Positions 31,461 through 43,965 of a stretch of 64,000 bases of DNA are shown piece by piece; the first letter of the stretch is position 1, and each line of letters starts with the position of its first letter. The stretch spans positions 13,384,501 through 13,448,500 of the forward strand of contig JAILWY010000001.1 in NCBI GenBank assembly GCA_022113835.1, in the 5' to 3' direction. The position numbers were made by a program, and so were the translations under genes. The stretch comes from Atopsyche davidsoni. Taxonomy: Eukaryota > Arthropoda > Insecta > Trichoptera > Hydrobiosidae. Under the pieces are notes generated by a model, which made no database searches, was not told the DNA's origin, and worked only from the letters and a program-made list of their open reading frames with translations.

Positions 31461-33080
31461 TATTTCGCTTCCATTCTCATGGACAACACATACTCTTGCA
31501 TTATTTTACGGACTGTTTATATAAAATAAGCAGACGCTTTTAAACGTTTTATTTATTTTATATATTTTTTGCATACTTATATATTATGAATTCATTTCCT
31601 AACACAGTAAATCTGTTTGAGTACTAATGTCTTACAATTATTCGTCTGTTTCAATTAGACGTAAGTGCTTTGAGCACTCATTAAAATGTGGGGATAAATC
31701 TGTCTCGCATTTCTCAGATTCCGTTGCTTAAAGCAGCTGGCTCGTCCCGGGACAGGTTACAGTTCCGTCCCATCCCAGAGTAACTCACATCATGGACGCG
31801 TCGTTTATAGACGTTTTCTCGCTCCTGCACTAGGGGCAGATTTATTATAACGCATTCAATGCTAAACTGGAATAAAATATCAATAATATAATAAATATTT
31901 TATTTATTTAAAATAAAACTTGAATCAGAATACGCATTGCACTGGTCTCGTCAACATATTATACACGTTTGAAAGTATCCAGCAAATCGTATTAAATTTT
32001 TACAATGTTTTTTTTCTGAAGCGTAATATTTTTTTTTTGTGTTGTCATTAATAATTAAGCCTAAAGGGGCTGAAAGGAGATGAGGCGTTCGTTTCAGCAT
32101 CTGGAGATTACTCCTCACTCTACTCCGTTATTCCTCCATCGGAAATATTATCTTCAGAGTTATCTCGCATCAAAGTAAGAGGTAGTAAAATTAAGTTATG
32201 ACGCATCGATTATTTCTCTCTAGCCGTAAAATACACGTATTAATATCAGACAAGCACTAAACTGCAATTGACATCTATTAATGCATGTACTCTTATTATC
32301 TCAAATAGTTATGATTCAGTAAGACACAACCTCAATGATAAAATACTAAAACTCTTATTTTGATTAAGCCGAAAATAAGTTTTCCTCGTTTTCATAAATT
32401 TACTATTTTTTCAATATTGATTCAACTATAATATGCTGGTAGATACTGAAATACAAATCAATATTTACCAAACATAAAAATTACATAAACATAAATCGGT
32501 CGATTTATACCTGATGGAAATGCCTCTAATGTAAAAATATCAGCTCACAGATAATGCATAAATAACAATAAAAAGATATTGTACTCTATTTCAGACTTGA
32601 CTTCATAAATTATTTTGCCTATAACATTTTATTTTCCATTATCATAATTGTTATTTTAATGGAACTTATTGAATACTGCGCTGTTTTCCGGAATACCTTC
32701 AATCTGAAAACGACATCAACAATAAATTGGATATCACAAGATTGGCAAAAATATGTGTAAAATGTACATTTAACCAGCTGGGTTTTTGTACTGGTCAGTG
32801 TGCATGAACTACAGTGTATTTATACAATTTCGAAAGCAAGTAATTAAACACGTGCTATTAAAGTTATATTCACTCTGCCATTTACCACCGGCCAACAATC
32901 CATTATCTGCCATTCACGTCCACTTATCGCCGTTGTATTGATCTGGAATCAATTCCAATCAGGTGACGTCACCATCACGGAATAATAACGCCGGCTCCAA
33001 ATTCAAATCCAAAAGCGTATTAGCACGAGGACCGCACTTGTCGGCCCCTGAACAAAGGAGGGAAGTGATTGCGTCAAGCA
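31461..33080. other. AT-rich stretch with islands at 31690-31860 and 32880-33080
   Basis: The second island holds a CRE palindrome, TGACGTCA, at 32964-32971 and the start of an 86-codon frame (32963-33223) that runs into a microsatellite. No gene recognised. Confidence 0.4.
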
Positions 33081-33088
33081 CACCCGAC

Positions 33089-33542
33089 CAGGGGTCGGCA
33101 ACGTCAAACGATTTGAAAATTATGTTAGAAATTTACACACACACACATATATATATACATTTTATTGTAAACAGTTCTAAAATAGATGAATACAGATATA
33201 AATGTATCTGGAAAAGATTATGATAATATGAAATAGTATAATAGATAGAAACAAATTCGTTGTTTTCCCACTCCCAGTGTATGGATGGGCCCACAAGGCC
33301 GCAATGCTACAGTCCTCACAAAACGATGAGAATATTTAAACTACTTCACATAAATAATTCATTTGATGAAATTTCAAGCCGGTATGCTTCGCTACCCCTG
33401 GCCGTCGTTTTCAAAGAAAGTTTACAAATAATCATGCGTAAATTTTTTAGTTTACGAAAAGTTGAATTGATCAAATAAAAAATAATTGAGTGTAAACATT
33501 TAAACATATTAAATTGTGTAGCAGGGAGCTTGGCCACCCCTG
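33089..33542. mobile_element. Possible hAT-type non-autonomous element
   Basis: Left end CAGGGGTCGGCAACG resembles the common hAT terminal word. A plausible right end, TTGGCCACCCCTG, lies at 33530-33542, so the ends read CAGGGGTCGGCAA and CAGGGGTGGCCAA inwards. I find no matching 8-bp target duplication, and the right end also occurs 142 bp earlier (33400) because of the array that starts there. An AC/AT microsatellite lies at 33136-33158. Confidence 0.35.
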
Positions 33543-34600
33543 GCCGTCGTCTTCAAAGAGAGTGATGAATTTGACGTGCCCTTACTATGAGCGAGGGGCC
33601 CGCCGGGGCCGCGGCGCCTAATGAGCCCGCCGGCTCGGGCCACTTGGACCGCTCGAGGGGTGGAATCATTCTTTTTGTGAGAGACGGCCTCAAAGCATCA
33701 TTTTATGAGCTTTTCCGATATAACTGGGTTAATAGTTGTATTTGTGTTTTTTTTTTTACTGGTGTTATATCTGGACTTGGGTCATTTTGACCCAATTAAG
33801 GTATGAGCCATTTTCATTTTCAGAGACTGCCTTAAAGCATTATTTTATGATTTTTTTTCTGATATACTATACAGTAGTACCCCGCTTTAAGCGACCCCGT
33901 TAGCGCGGTTTCACTATAACGCGAATTTAAAATTTTGTATCAAAATGCCTCGCATTACGCGAATTTCTTATTTTATGAATGTGTATGAACATAATGTAGT
34001 CTCTTAACAATTACAAACAGCGTTGGGTGTTATGAACGTATTTTACAATAACGTAAAAGAAACGCTACCCAAAAGACAATAAATGTATTTTTCAGTAAAA
34101 ATAACATGTTATACTGCATAAAGTGTTCTTATGTTCGTATGTTTAGTAAACCCCGATATACGCGAATTTCACTTAACGCGATTTTTTCCGGAACGTATCC
34201 CTCGCGTAAAGCGGGGTATTAGTGTAATTGAATCAATAACTGTATTTATATATTTTTTTGTGTTATTTCCCTACTTGGCAACTTGGAACATTTTAAGGAA
34301 AGAATCATCTTTTTTTATGAGAGAGGGCCTCAAAGTACTTTTTTGTGACCTTTTCCGATATGACTGGGCTAATAATTGTGTTCGTGTTTTTTTCTGTGTA
34401 TATAACGGGCTGACCAATTAGATCAAATTGAGGTAATAACCCATTTCACTATCAGACTGACTTAAAGGATCATTTTATGAGCTTTTACGATATATTCCGT
34501 ATGTTTTCTTAGAGATATATCTCGTATCGGGTCATTTCGAATCATTATTTTTATGAGAAATCACCTGAAAGTCATCATTTTGTGAATAGTGAAAAACATT
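33394..34600. repeat. Degenerate tandem array, about 140-bp period, split by a MITE
   Basis: A recurring word appears about every 140 bp: CGTCGTTTTCAAAGAAAG (33405), CGTCGTCTTCAAAGAGAG (33547), GACGGCCTCAAAGCATCATT (33683), GACTGCCTTAAAGCATTATT (33825), GAGGGCCTCAAAGTACTTTT (34323), GACTGACTTAAAGGATCATT (34456) and TCACCTGAAAGTCATCATTT (34561). Units 3-6 share CGATAT(A/G)ACTGGG and ATTTTATGAGCTTTT. Removing the MITE at 33872-34224 restores the spacing between units 4 and 5. The short frames here are by-products. Confidence 0.7.
33872..34224. mobile_element. pogo/Tigger-type MITE
   Basis: 353 bp with about 25-bp inverted repeats: CAGTAGTACCCCGCTTTAAG on the left and, read inwards, CACTAATACCCCGCTTTACG on the right. 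Flanked by TA on both sides (33870-33871, 34225-34226). The CCCGCTTTA(C/A)GCG-type terminus is characteristic of Tigger-like elements. No transposase sequence. Confidence 0.9.
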
Positions 34601-34609
34601 TGCAATTTT

Positions 34610-35795
34610 TCAGAAAAATTTAGAATACTGAAAATAATTATATTTGTGCAAATTATTAATGTGCTACTTTTTAACTCTCTTCATATTTTTTAGTGCATAT
34701 AAAAAAATTGTTTAAAAATTAACTCAATGTAAAATTTAAAATATTTGTAAAAAAAACCATAATAAACAAACAGGCTTCGTCATCGTTGTCATATATCTCT
34801 ATGTATTAATGATTTCATTAGTAAAGGGAAAAGCCACCCTATTTTTTATTCTCACAAGCAGCCAATTAGGTTCTAAAAATAATATATTACTTTCAGTCGA
34901 GTACTGTGTTCCATATACAGTGACATCCCTGTATAACATTTCAGGGTATTGTTTCATCCTGCGTGTTATCAGATGCCAATTAAGGGGTATTCATTAAGGG
35001 ATGTAAACAGCTCACCCCTCGCCACCTTCTGCCCCCAACACCGCCCCCGCACCACTCATCAGCTGTACTTGGAAGAAATAATGAACCACAGTGGAGATTC
35101 CAATAGATGCATCTATTTTTGTATCAGCAGAATGGAAGATCTTCTTCATTATTTACATTTACCTGAAAAACCTACATAAAAGTAGGACTCCTATTCTAGA
35201 AATACTACATGATAAAATGAGCAATATTTGCTCAATTATTAATTTCCAATTTATTGAAATCACACTTAGAGTTATAACAGAAGAGTAAATTCGTATAAAA
35301 ACCAATGTAGGTTTTTCCTTTTTTGTTAATTTCAACTTTTATTTAATAAGAACTTCTTTATCACTTCAAAGAATAGCAATTTATCTGTTTTCGATAATCT
35401 AAAATTCACTACGCTACTTAACCCTAGACTTAAATTAAATATACAATCAGTTAAAATTAAGGTTTCAAAACTTAGTTTGATAAAAAAACAACACCTTAGG
35501 ATGGGAAAACAATTTTCATAATTTTTCTTTTCTTACTTATTATAACATGCATATTCATTGGTTTTTTTTTTTCTAAAATTTCTAAATAAATCTTGAAAAC
35601 ATGTTTTGAGAATAACGTTTAAGTTATAAAATAAAATTATTCACATTTTACCACACGAAAAATATTTTTTTTAATTTAAAATTATAGATATTACATATTG
35701 TTTTGATGAAACTGCGTTTTAGGTTAAGCTTCGTATCGGTTTTGTAATTTTAGATTTTTTACTCATCATCTTAAAAAAGCTGGTATTGTTCTAAG
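34610..35795. other. AT-rich stretch, no feature seen
   Basis: Several 62-76 codon plus-strand frames (34809-35288) overlap without splice or family support. A small GC patch near 35010-35060 is C-rich. Confidence 0.5.
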
Positions 35796-35798
35796 AAA

Positions 35799-35963
35799 AT
35801 GGCGTTCTCGTTGTCGAGCCATGGCGGCCATAATTCTTGGCGTGGAGTAGCAAGCCCTAGGCCCAGGGCTGACAAGATATTAAACCGTAACACACGCCAT
35901 TGTTTGGACCTCTCCTTCTCGAGAGTCCCGCCTTCCCTCCCATCCTTCTATCTTCAAGGGTAA
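35799..35963 (+). CDS. 54-codon open frame ending at a donor-like site
   Basis: Starts at AAAATGG (a good context for initiation) and reads MAFSLSSHGGHNSWRGVASP then RPRADKILNRNTRHCLDLSF. It ends at TAA within CAAGG|GTAAGTTT, where GT at 35960-35961 fits a splice donor very well; so it could be a first exon. It lies in a GC-elevated island. GCCATGGCGGCCAT near the start also resembles paired Pleiohomeotic/YY1 sites, so the patch may be regulatory instead. No family recognised. Confidence 0.2.
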   Translation: MAFSLSSHGGHNSWRGVASPRPRADKILNRNTRHCLDLSFSRVPPSLPSFYLQG

Positions 35964-35969
35964 GTTTAA

Positions 35970-36970
35970 TTAGGATGCAAATCTTCTTTGGAATTATACT
36001 CCCTTCAACAAAGCATTTTCAATTCGTCAATAATACCAATTAAACTTTGTTCATATTAATGGAGGTGTCATATACGAGTATATATACCATCACTGTGTGT
36101 TAAATCAATTTCAGCAATAATATTTTTTTAAATGTTTATATCAATTAAATATAAATTATTTTACTGTTTAAAAGTGTATACGTGTATATCGAATGCCATA
36201 AATTATAGAAATATTAATTATTACGCGATTGGTTCGCAACACTCGCCGGAGCTAATACTTTAAGAACTTAATTAATATTCTCGTTATTCTCAACAGTTGC
36301 TCGCCAATCAGTCCGCCCCTCTAGAGCACCCTCCGCCCCCGTCCCCAGTTCTTACCCCCACAAGCTTCAAGAAATAACCCACTCTGATTTGCACCCCCAA
36401 CCCGTTGACGTCCTGTATACAGAAATTCATAATACAATTGCTACGATAATGTATACATGCTATAATAATTTACGGTTTGTTCAATTTTAACTTGCTCCAA
36501 CAAGTTGGTTGAATGACTTTTTTTGACAAAGAATTAAAATTCTTGGCCTCGTTACAATAACAAGCAATAAAAAAAAAATATTTCCCTACACCCTAAAATA
36601 TATTTTAATTATTAGAACTCTATATATTTGTTGAAAGTCACAGAACCATCCAAAAAAAACCATATCTTCATTTACTTTTAAATATTGAAAAGGATTGAAA
36701 CAATTAGTTTTATTTGTTTGTCACTATTTAGCCCAGAATCAATTAATTAGCTTATTCATTGCGCGTTTAAAAAAACTTTTGAAAATAGTCCATTTACAAT
36801 ATGCAAATAAAAACCAGCGATTTTCAACTCATTATTGGAAACATTAAATTTCTATATTTCACGCAAACTTTTACATATTTTATTTTCTATTTTCTCTCTA
36901 TGGATCATCGATTTTCGCTCACAAGCAAAAATGTTCGTAACCGCCTAGCCGTTCATACTAGATATCGTCC
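35970..36970. other. AT-rich stretch with a C-rich patch (36290-36420)
   Basis: The patch reads GAGCACCCTCCGCCCCCGTC and similar. No gene or repeat boundary found. Confidence 0.5.
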
Positions 36971-36971
36971 T

Positions 36972-37115
36972 CGGGTGCCTCTCATCAGAAGAGGTTGGTG
37001 ACCATCCACTGAACAAATCTCTATGTATGTTCATGGTTTTCTTAGGGAGAATAATGTAGCGGGTCCCCGCGTCTTTCTACACTTGATATGCCCGGTATAA
37101 TTGTTAACAGGGATA
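36972..37115 (-). repeat. Interspersed repeat R1 fragment
   Basis: GAAGAGGTTGGTGACCATCC, GTTCATGGTTTTCTTAGGGA and ATAATGTAGCGGGTCCCCGC match the R1 end at 62362 and, reversed, 55370-55460. Confidence 0.75.
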
Positions 37116-37119
37116 TTTT

Positions 37120-39090
37120 TGGATCGTGTTACCAGGCTAGCAAAAATTTTATTGAATGAAAGCCTTCGTCCACGAAGGGTCGCCTTCCTTCCTCCTCGAG
37201 ACCTGACCTTATCCCCTCAAAGTCAAAAGCGCGCTAACTTTTAATAGGACACCCAAGTACTGCGCTAATCATGTTATTGCCGAACCGCCCGGAACACAGG
37301 AGCGAGCTCCAATCAAAAACCAGCGTCACATCACGTCGTCGTCGATCCACTATCGGATGAAGGCCTACCTTATCTCTACTGCGCGCACAAGTCTTCATAT
37401 CTACAACACGAAACCTAAAGCTTGTCGTTTCGAAGTCTGGGGTCCGAATCACGAAGAGATTCTATGTTATAACTCTCATATTGTTCGAACGTCCTCTTGA
37501 CATTTTTTGGTTCTTGAGCATATCGATCAATACATTTTTAGTCCATTGATTGATCTCTTCTCAAAAGTATTTATATATTATTTTTTAATTATATTTCTGT
37601 TATTTTTTTTAAATTGCATTCTGTGAAAAATGTGCTTTATTTTTTTTTTTAAATGACTAATTAATAAAGCCCCAATTAAAATAACGCTGGTTTGGCCTTT
37701 ATTAAAATATTGATATTCAAGAAAAACAAGTACTTAATTAAGACATTCTTCGATTATAATTTTAATGACGGCTGTCGATGGCTTGATCAGCCCTGCCCCT
37801 CCCTCCCGCCATCCCCGCCTCCACCCCTCAGCACAAACGCTCTGTTTGTTCGCTAATTAATATAAACTGATTACTAAGCTTCGATGATTTATCATGCTTT
37901 GCCATATAGTTTAAATCAGGGCTGCGCTAAATACGCTATTTACATTTCAGCACTTAGCTTTGTTTACACGCCGCTCGGCTAAATATTGACGCTGCCGTTA
38001 TTGCTAATAGACTTTTACATCGGATTATAATTACTCTAAAAATATTCAGCTGAAATGCGGCGCGAGCCTTGCGCTCGCCCGGAGCCTGTCTTCGAGGGAG
38101 ACTCAAAGTGAGAAAAGTTTAATAAGTTTGAATTTATAAACCTGTAACGGCTTACTGGTAATTTAAAATCAAAACACAAAAAAAAATTATTTATTTATTA
38201 TTATTCTGAGAGATTACTCGAGATATATACACGCACAAACTTATTTATACAAGTAGTCGAAACATATAAGTCGATCTTTCGTGCATTTCTAACTATGGGT
38301 TGAGGTTGATGATAGTAGACTCTCGAGTAACATCATTCCTTAAAAATATGAAAGCTCGAACTTGAGGTCTCCAACCATATCTGAATGTGAAAAACAGACA
38401 ATTGGAAGTATTGTGAGGATTACAATTGTATTAAAAGTGCTAAAAGTTGCAGGTGCTTGAACTTTACTCGTCTTCGAGTACTGGTCTATAAAATTTTACC
38501 ATAAGTTTGGTCAAAGATGTATACGTCAGGTAAGCGCTTAATTTTTCTGACTCTGTCTATGTTCATTGTACTATTTTTCATTTGCATGCCATTTTTGTTT
38601 GGTTGTTTGAAAGTCAAATGTGAACATGCATTATTTCCCATCAGCAGTAAAACTACACTCAGCTTTTCCTGTAAATTTACTTCCTTCTCAGTATTTTTTA
38701 GATGTTTCTCGCATTGTTTAGATTCGTCCAAAGATTGAATCCGTTCAATGGCGTGGAATGTATTAGTTTTCTTTTAGCGATGTGTTATTTTGTTTCCCTG
38801 TTTTCGCGTTGATAGCACTTCAATTACTTTAGAAACGTCTCTTACGTATAAAACGAAGAATTGAAAATGTTTTAGTAAAACATTTAGCGACAAATTAAAA
38901 ACAATGATTTGATAGATGACCACTCAATATGTTTTACCTGGGTTTAAATTAAGGCGTAGCAATAATTACATTTTTTTTGCTTGAAATTTTTTTTATATTT
39001 ACATTTTTGTAATTTTATGAAGACACAGCCTCCAATGCTTTATATCGCTTACTAATTGTATTTTCTGCTTGCTATTATACTTTTAATAAG
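37120..39090. other. Mixed stretch: islands at 37140-37460 and 37780-38100, open frame at 38486
   Basis: 37140-37460 is CpG-containing and gives a 72-codon minus frame with no known match. 37780-38100 combines C-rich text with TTAATTA-like motifs and looks like candidate regulatory DNA. The minus frame 38486-38731 (extending to about 38769 without a start) reads KQCEKHLKNTEKEVNLQEKL then SVVLLLMGNNACSHLTF; charged and protein-like, but with no splice or family support. Confidence 0.35.
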
Positions 39091-39092
39091 TA

Positions 39093-39489
39093 CAGTAAAA
39101 CCTCGATGTATCAGACCAATTGGGGGAGAGGATGTCCGTTATAGCCAAAAATCCGTTATATAATTTTTTTTTTTTGAAAATACACTACTTATTTAGATAT
39201 AAATAAAAAAATCTATATAATTGTCTTCGGACACTCGTCGTGAAGTGGCGTTGCTGATTGGTATCGACGCGCTTGCTTTCGGTAATCCTACTAAAAAGGA
39301 ATCAACTTTTGTTTGCACTTTTGAAATTTGCTGTTTTTTTTATAATCGACTCTCGTAAATTACGATTTTTTTTTAAATTTTTAAAATTTTCGCATTTAAA
39401 ACGTTTTTATTTTTTTTTTACATTTGACCTGTTTTTTTCCGAAGTCCGTTAAACAGGGATCCGTTATATCGATGTTTTGCATTTTGCAG
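39093..39489. mobile_element. pogo/Tigger-type MITE, second kind
   Basis: Left end TA|CAGTAAAACCTCGATGTATC and right end TCCGTTATATCGATGTTTTG then CATTTTGCAG|TA. Inner TCCGTTATA words face each other. TA on both sides (39091-39092, 39490-39491). CAGTAAAACCTCGAT is a frequent terminal word of pogo-like elements. The right terminus is degraded. The frame at 39258-39452 is Phe/Leu-rich and not a transposase. Confidence 0.75.
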
Positions 39490-39559
39490 TAAGGTTATCA
39501 GCTTTTTGTTCATGCTATCCATGTTTTAGTGTCTTTCGTTGGTAAAATGAAGTAGTCAG

Positions 39560-39900
39560 GTTACTAGCTCCAGATCGCTAACCAGCCTCAAGCCGCGTGG
39601 CTTGCGCTGGCCGGACGTGCCGCACATCTCGCGTCTCGCCATTACCATCCGTAACGAAGGGCCTCCTCCGCGCTCGTTACCGCGGCTCCCGGCCTCCCCG
39701 CGGGGTGGGCTCCAGCGGCGCCCAACCCGCGGCCCGCGCCCAATTAGCGGCCCAATTATGGCGCGGCCGGCTCTCGTGCCGCCGCCGCCAATTACGCGGT
39801 AATGAGGAGCTCCTCTTGTCCCGCGACGTCACACCTCATCCTGGCCGCGACGAGTGCTCCCGAAACGAAAATAATTACTTCGCGGCGTCTTGGGCTATTG
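39560..39900. other. CpG-rich island
   Basis: Very GC- and CpG-rich (for example CCGCGGCTCCCGGCCTCCCC, GCGCGGCCGGCTCTCGTGCC) with embedded CAATTA words (AGCGGCCCAATTATGGCGCG). Two plus frames (39597-39956, 119 codons; 39602-39802, 66 codons) are Arg/Pro-rich with no recognised domain. Could be a promoter CpG patch, a divergent exon, or an enhancer. Confidence 0.4.
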
Positions 39901-39912
39901 TGAATTATACGT

Positions 39913-39930
39913 ACAGGGTGTCACTGCGCT
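39913..39930 (+). repeat. Solitary mariner-type terminus
   Basis: TACAGGGTGTCACTGCG matches the start of the mariner derivative at 63575 (TACAGGGTGTCC). No partner end found. A similar solitary end, reversed, is ACACCCTGTATA at 50040-50051. Confidence 0.35.
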
Positions 39931-39959
39931 CGTGGTATCACTTGAAAAAAATGTAATAC

Positions 39960-41740
39960 TTCGATCACAAAAAAAAAAAATTCAGTATCAATTTATTAAA
40001 AAAATTTACCCTTAACAAAAAACAAACATAAAATAAAAAAAATTTCAAACTGACATAAATAAATATTCAATAAAAAGCTTTCATTAACGATCATTTGTAT
40101 CAACGTTATTATGAAATAAACTCATTTAGCATAGTAAATACGACATCGAACTATACGAACAAATATATTATGTTTATATATTCAAAAGTTTTATAACAAT
40201 AGCTTAAAATACTTAAACGCAAGGTCTTTATGAAACGTAAAGTATGGATAATACTTTATATTGAAATACGACGAACACAAGGACACAATTGAAATGTAAC
40301 TACTTGTGACAAAAAGACGTTCAATTTATCACTAGCATAAATCGTTGGATTTATGCTAGTGATAATCTTGATAACATAATATATTTTGAAAAAGCTCTTA
40401 TGAGCGTTACATAAACTGGCCTGTGAAACAATATCAATTCGAAGCGCCCACGCGGTGCAGAGCATAGCATGACTGCCCTTCTGCGAAGCCACGCACTTGC
40501 ATGTTTCGGCATACAAAGTAAGCCTCGTCTTCAGGCGAGTCCCAACGCGGAACCGAACCGGACACCCGCCCTAACGCGATACTAAATTATCCGCCGGCTA
40601 ATGATCACATTCTCACTTTGCCGGTATCGCCCCGATCTTCGGCTTTGTGTCGGGGTGAGAAATGGTGAAGAAGATTTACAATCTGGTGCGATTCGAGCGG
40701 CAGTAACGAACTCCTTTTATTTATTGATTTTAAATCAGCACTTACGATATTATCGTTTGAACAAAAACATTGATTCAATATGTATTTAAGTAATAACTAT
40801 GAATTAAATTCATTGAGTGATCGTGACGTCAGAGTGTAGACGCAGACGTTAAAAAATTACCACATAATTATAAGATTTTGGAAAGTAGCGGTTTCGTTAT
40901 TTAATTTAATTTATTGAATTACTATAAATAATATTTTAATGAAAAAAAAACAGTATAGAAATTCTTAAAACAATGCTTGTTTATTACGATGTCAATGCTT
41001 AATATTTAACAATTATTTTTTCCCGTCTTTCATGAGGAATCAGATCCTCCCTTTTCACTTTTTTCTCAACAATAATTGTAATTTCTATATAAAAAAATAA
41101 TCTCTATCAATATTTTGGTACCTTCATTAACACGTACAGCAACTTAGCGGAACATATACGCAATATAAATATCAGCACATAACAGCTTCGCAACATTGAG
41201 GCCGCCGATAAACCAATAAGCGCCGTCCAATACATCAAATCAATAAAGCATACCCGCACTTTCATTCCATCCAATTTTGATCCTATTATCCCGGAATTAG
41301 TTTATTCCTAGGCGTTTGATAGCTTCGGATCATCCCCCGGGGGGAGGGGGCGGGCTCCACGCAATCGTCAAATTGCTCTTATTTGATTACTTCTCTGGCA
41401 GCAATTCCTTGCGAGCAGCTTATTTCATTTTTTTAATGCCGGTGTTCTGTTTTGTGCGAAGCGCCTGCAAACACCGGAATATGAAATATTCCCTACTTAG
41501 CTAATCGCTTTCGGCTCTGGAGCCTCTGGTAATACCATTAAGTGTTTTATTTCGGATCTTGCGTTTTTAATGTAATCACTTTTAGGGTTCTGTTTTCAAT
41601 TACTCGGTGATGAACTGACTTTTAGGGCGCTTTAAAGAACTTGCGGAAAGGGGACGTAAGGAGCGACCCTTCAACTCCTACGAACCTCACCCTTTCTGTA
41701 GAGTTCTCAAGGCTTTTTGCGTTTTTAATAATGTAGCTAT
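39960..41740. other. AT-rich stretch with hairpin and islands (40430-40640, 41150-41520)
   Basis: 40326-40343 and 40348-40365 form a perfect 18-bp stem (TTATCACTAGCATAAATC) around the loop GTTG. A CRE palindrome lies at 40824-40831. The 41150-41520 island has ATCAATAAAGC, CGATAAACC and GGGGGGAGGGGGCGGGC text. No supported gene; the 86-codon minus frame 40256-40516 includes the hairpin. Confidence 0.45.
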
Positions 41741-43923
41741 TCACGCTGCGCTGTCAAAACTCTGTGGATTCACGCCAGCGTGTATAAGAAAAAAACATTG
41801 AAGCACACAAAATTTCAAAATAGTCGAGCGCTATTTAATAAATAATTAACAACACTAAAGAAACCCCCTTAGAAAGGATCCAATATTTTTAATCAACAAA
41901 ACCACACCGAAGTAATTATCTTCTAGCATCCGAAAACCGACAATCTATTAAAGAAAAAAACATGTATAAACGGGCATCGTTAAAATACATATTTTTTTAT
42001 CGAAATGAATATCTCAATTCATAACTTTCAAGTCGTAAAGTGCTTATATTTTATTATATTTATAAGTATAAAAATATAATAATCCATACCAGCGCACAGT
42101 TATTAAAAAAATATTTATATTACTAATACTTCAATAAAGCTTATTCATTGTTAGAGAAACGATTTATTAAATATGCAAACATGTTATTAATGGCGTACTA
42201 ACAGGCACTCAGGGATCCACCTACTGACGTGGTGTGTATTAAACATCATACGGTACGATCAATGAACAATCTCTACCGAAATCTTGCATTGAAACTCAGT
42301 TTAACTAGATTCCCATTCAACAATAACTAATTTCGTCTCCCGTTCATACGAACAAGAATTCCCAGTCGTTCCTCAGTATAGGAGCATAGACGACTTCCTC
42401 CACCGAATTAACAACGGAACACTGTATCAAAAAGGCTATTTAACTTAGCAGGCTGTGTGCTACGTAAGAGGCTGCCATTGTTCCTCTCGCATTAGTTTAA
42501 TTAAATCTATTTCAACAACAAACTTTAATTAAATTCGAGTGTTCTATAGAGACTGTAGATTTTCAGGGATGCCAAGTTCGGAGCTTTCTCGGAACGAGTT
42601 CTCTAAGAAACTCCACGGGAATCCTTCTGAGTATGTTTCGTATTAAAAATAATCTTATCCATTTTTTGAAAGCTATAGAATCTAATATTGATTATTAATT
42701 ACGATCGTGCACACGGTCCTTAAAACTTTGTAGTTGTTTAAAACTATATAGAGTTTATCCAATATATTGCTTTTGATATATTCCGTCGTTTTTAAAGTAA
42801 CTGATTTTATTGTTAAATATTATAAGTGAGATATTTTTTTGAATTATTAATTAATAAAAAAAATATTTAAATTCTTGTGTTACAATCATTACAAATATGT
42901 AAATTTAAAGAGATATTAATATATTTTATTTATGCATGCGTAATTGATAATAATTATCATTACTTTACTACTACGTATATAATACTATGTTTTATCTCTC
43001 TCATGTATACGTATGTATGACCTAAGGCGCAAAAAATGATTTGTGTGCTTTAGGGGTGTACGATAAAGGGAAAATATTAAAAGGTTCATTACTTTAGATA
43101 AAATTTATAATCAAATAATATAAAGTAAAAAACGTAGCAAACTTGCCACCCTTGTTGAAAGTTATAATTTTGCAGCTATTTTCAGAAAGCCATGATTTCC
43201 GCAACCCTCCCTCCTGCCATGTTTTCAGTGTTTTCTTGCTTGCAGGTTACTTTCCTACTAATAACTACGGTTGAAGTAATTATGTATGGAACTGCACTGC
43301 CTTGCACTATGTGCAAAGGCTAATGCACTTCGCTAATGCTGTACGCAGATTTGCACTAGCATCAGCAATGAGTTAGACATTATGTATGCCCTAGCATTCA
43401 TAATATCTTTAAACGAATATTTAAATAAATTAAGTCATATATATTGTTTTTATAATGCTAACAAACAAGATTTTACCGTTTTATATTTACAGTGCAGCAA
43501 GTGAAAGAAAAGACGAAATTTTTTAACTATCACTGATAAAATGAAAGAAAAGTCTTATGTTAGGACTTTTGAATATCAAAACAAAATATTTTATCAACCA
43601 CCTGTCCCAAATCCAATCAAATTAATATTAAAATATTGCGTTCGTGTTATAAAATTTGGTATCGAATGATTTAATGGATTAAAAATTAAATTACTATGAA
43701 TTATTAAACCTGGCAACACAGTAACATCTTCCACCGAATGTGAGTTGCCATAAAAATTAATAAGCAAAGTTATCTGTGGCGCCGCGGAGTTTATGAACCT
43801 TTAATTAAAATAAATTTACAGACCCCCCGGGGGGGCAACCCACTGCCTTACACTGCTATATTTATTTTTTTAATTAATTATTACAGTTGCTTGTAATGTG
43901 TTTCTATCTTCCAAATATATACA

Positions 43924-43965
<42 letters not shown>

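Noticed and set aside
39597..39956. 119-codon Arg-rich protein
   Set aside because: Open mainly because the island is GC-rich; a second plus-strand frame is also open there.
40326..40365. miRNA precursor
   Set aside because: 4-nt loop and only 18 bp of stem; no extended imperfect duplex.
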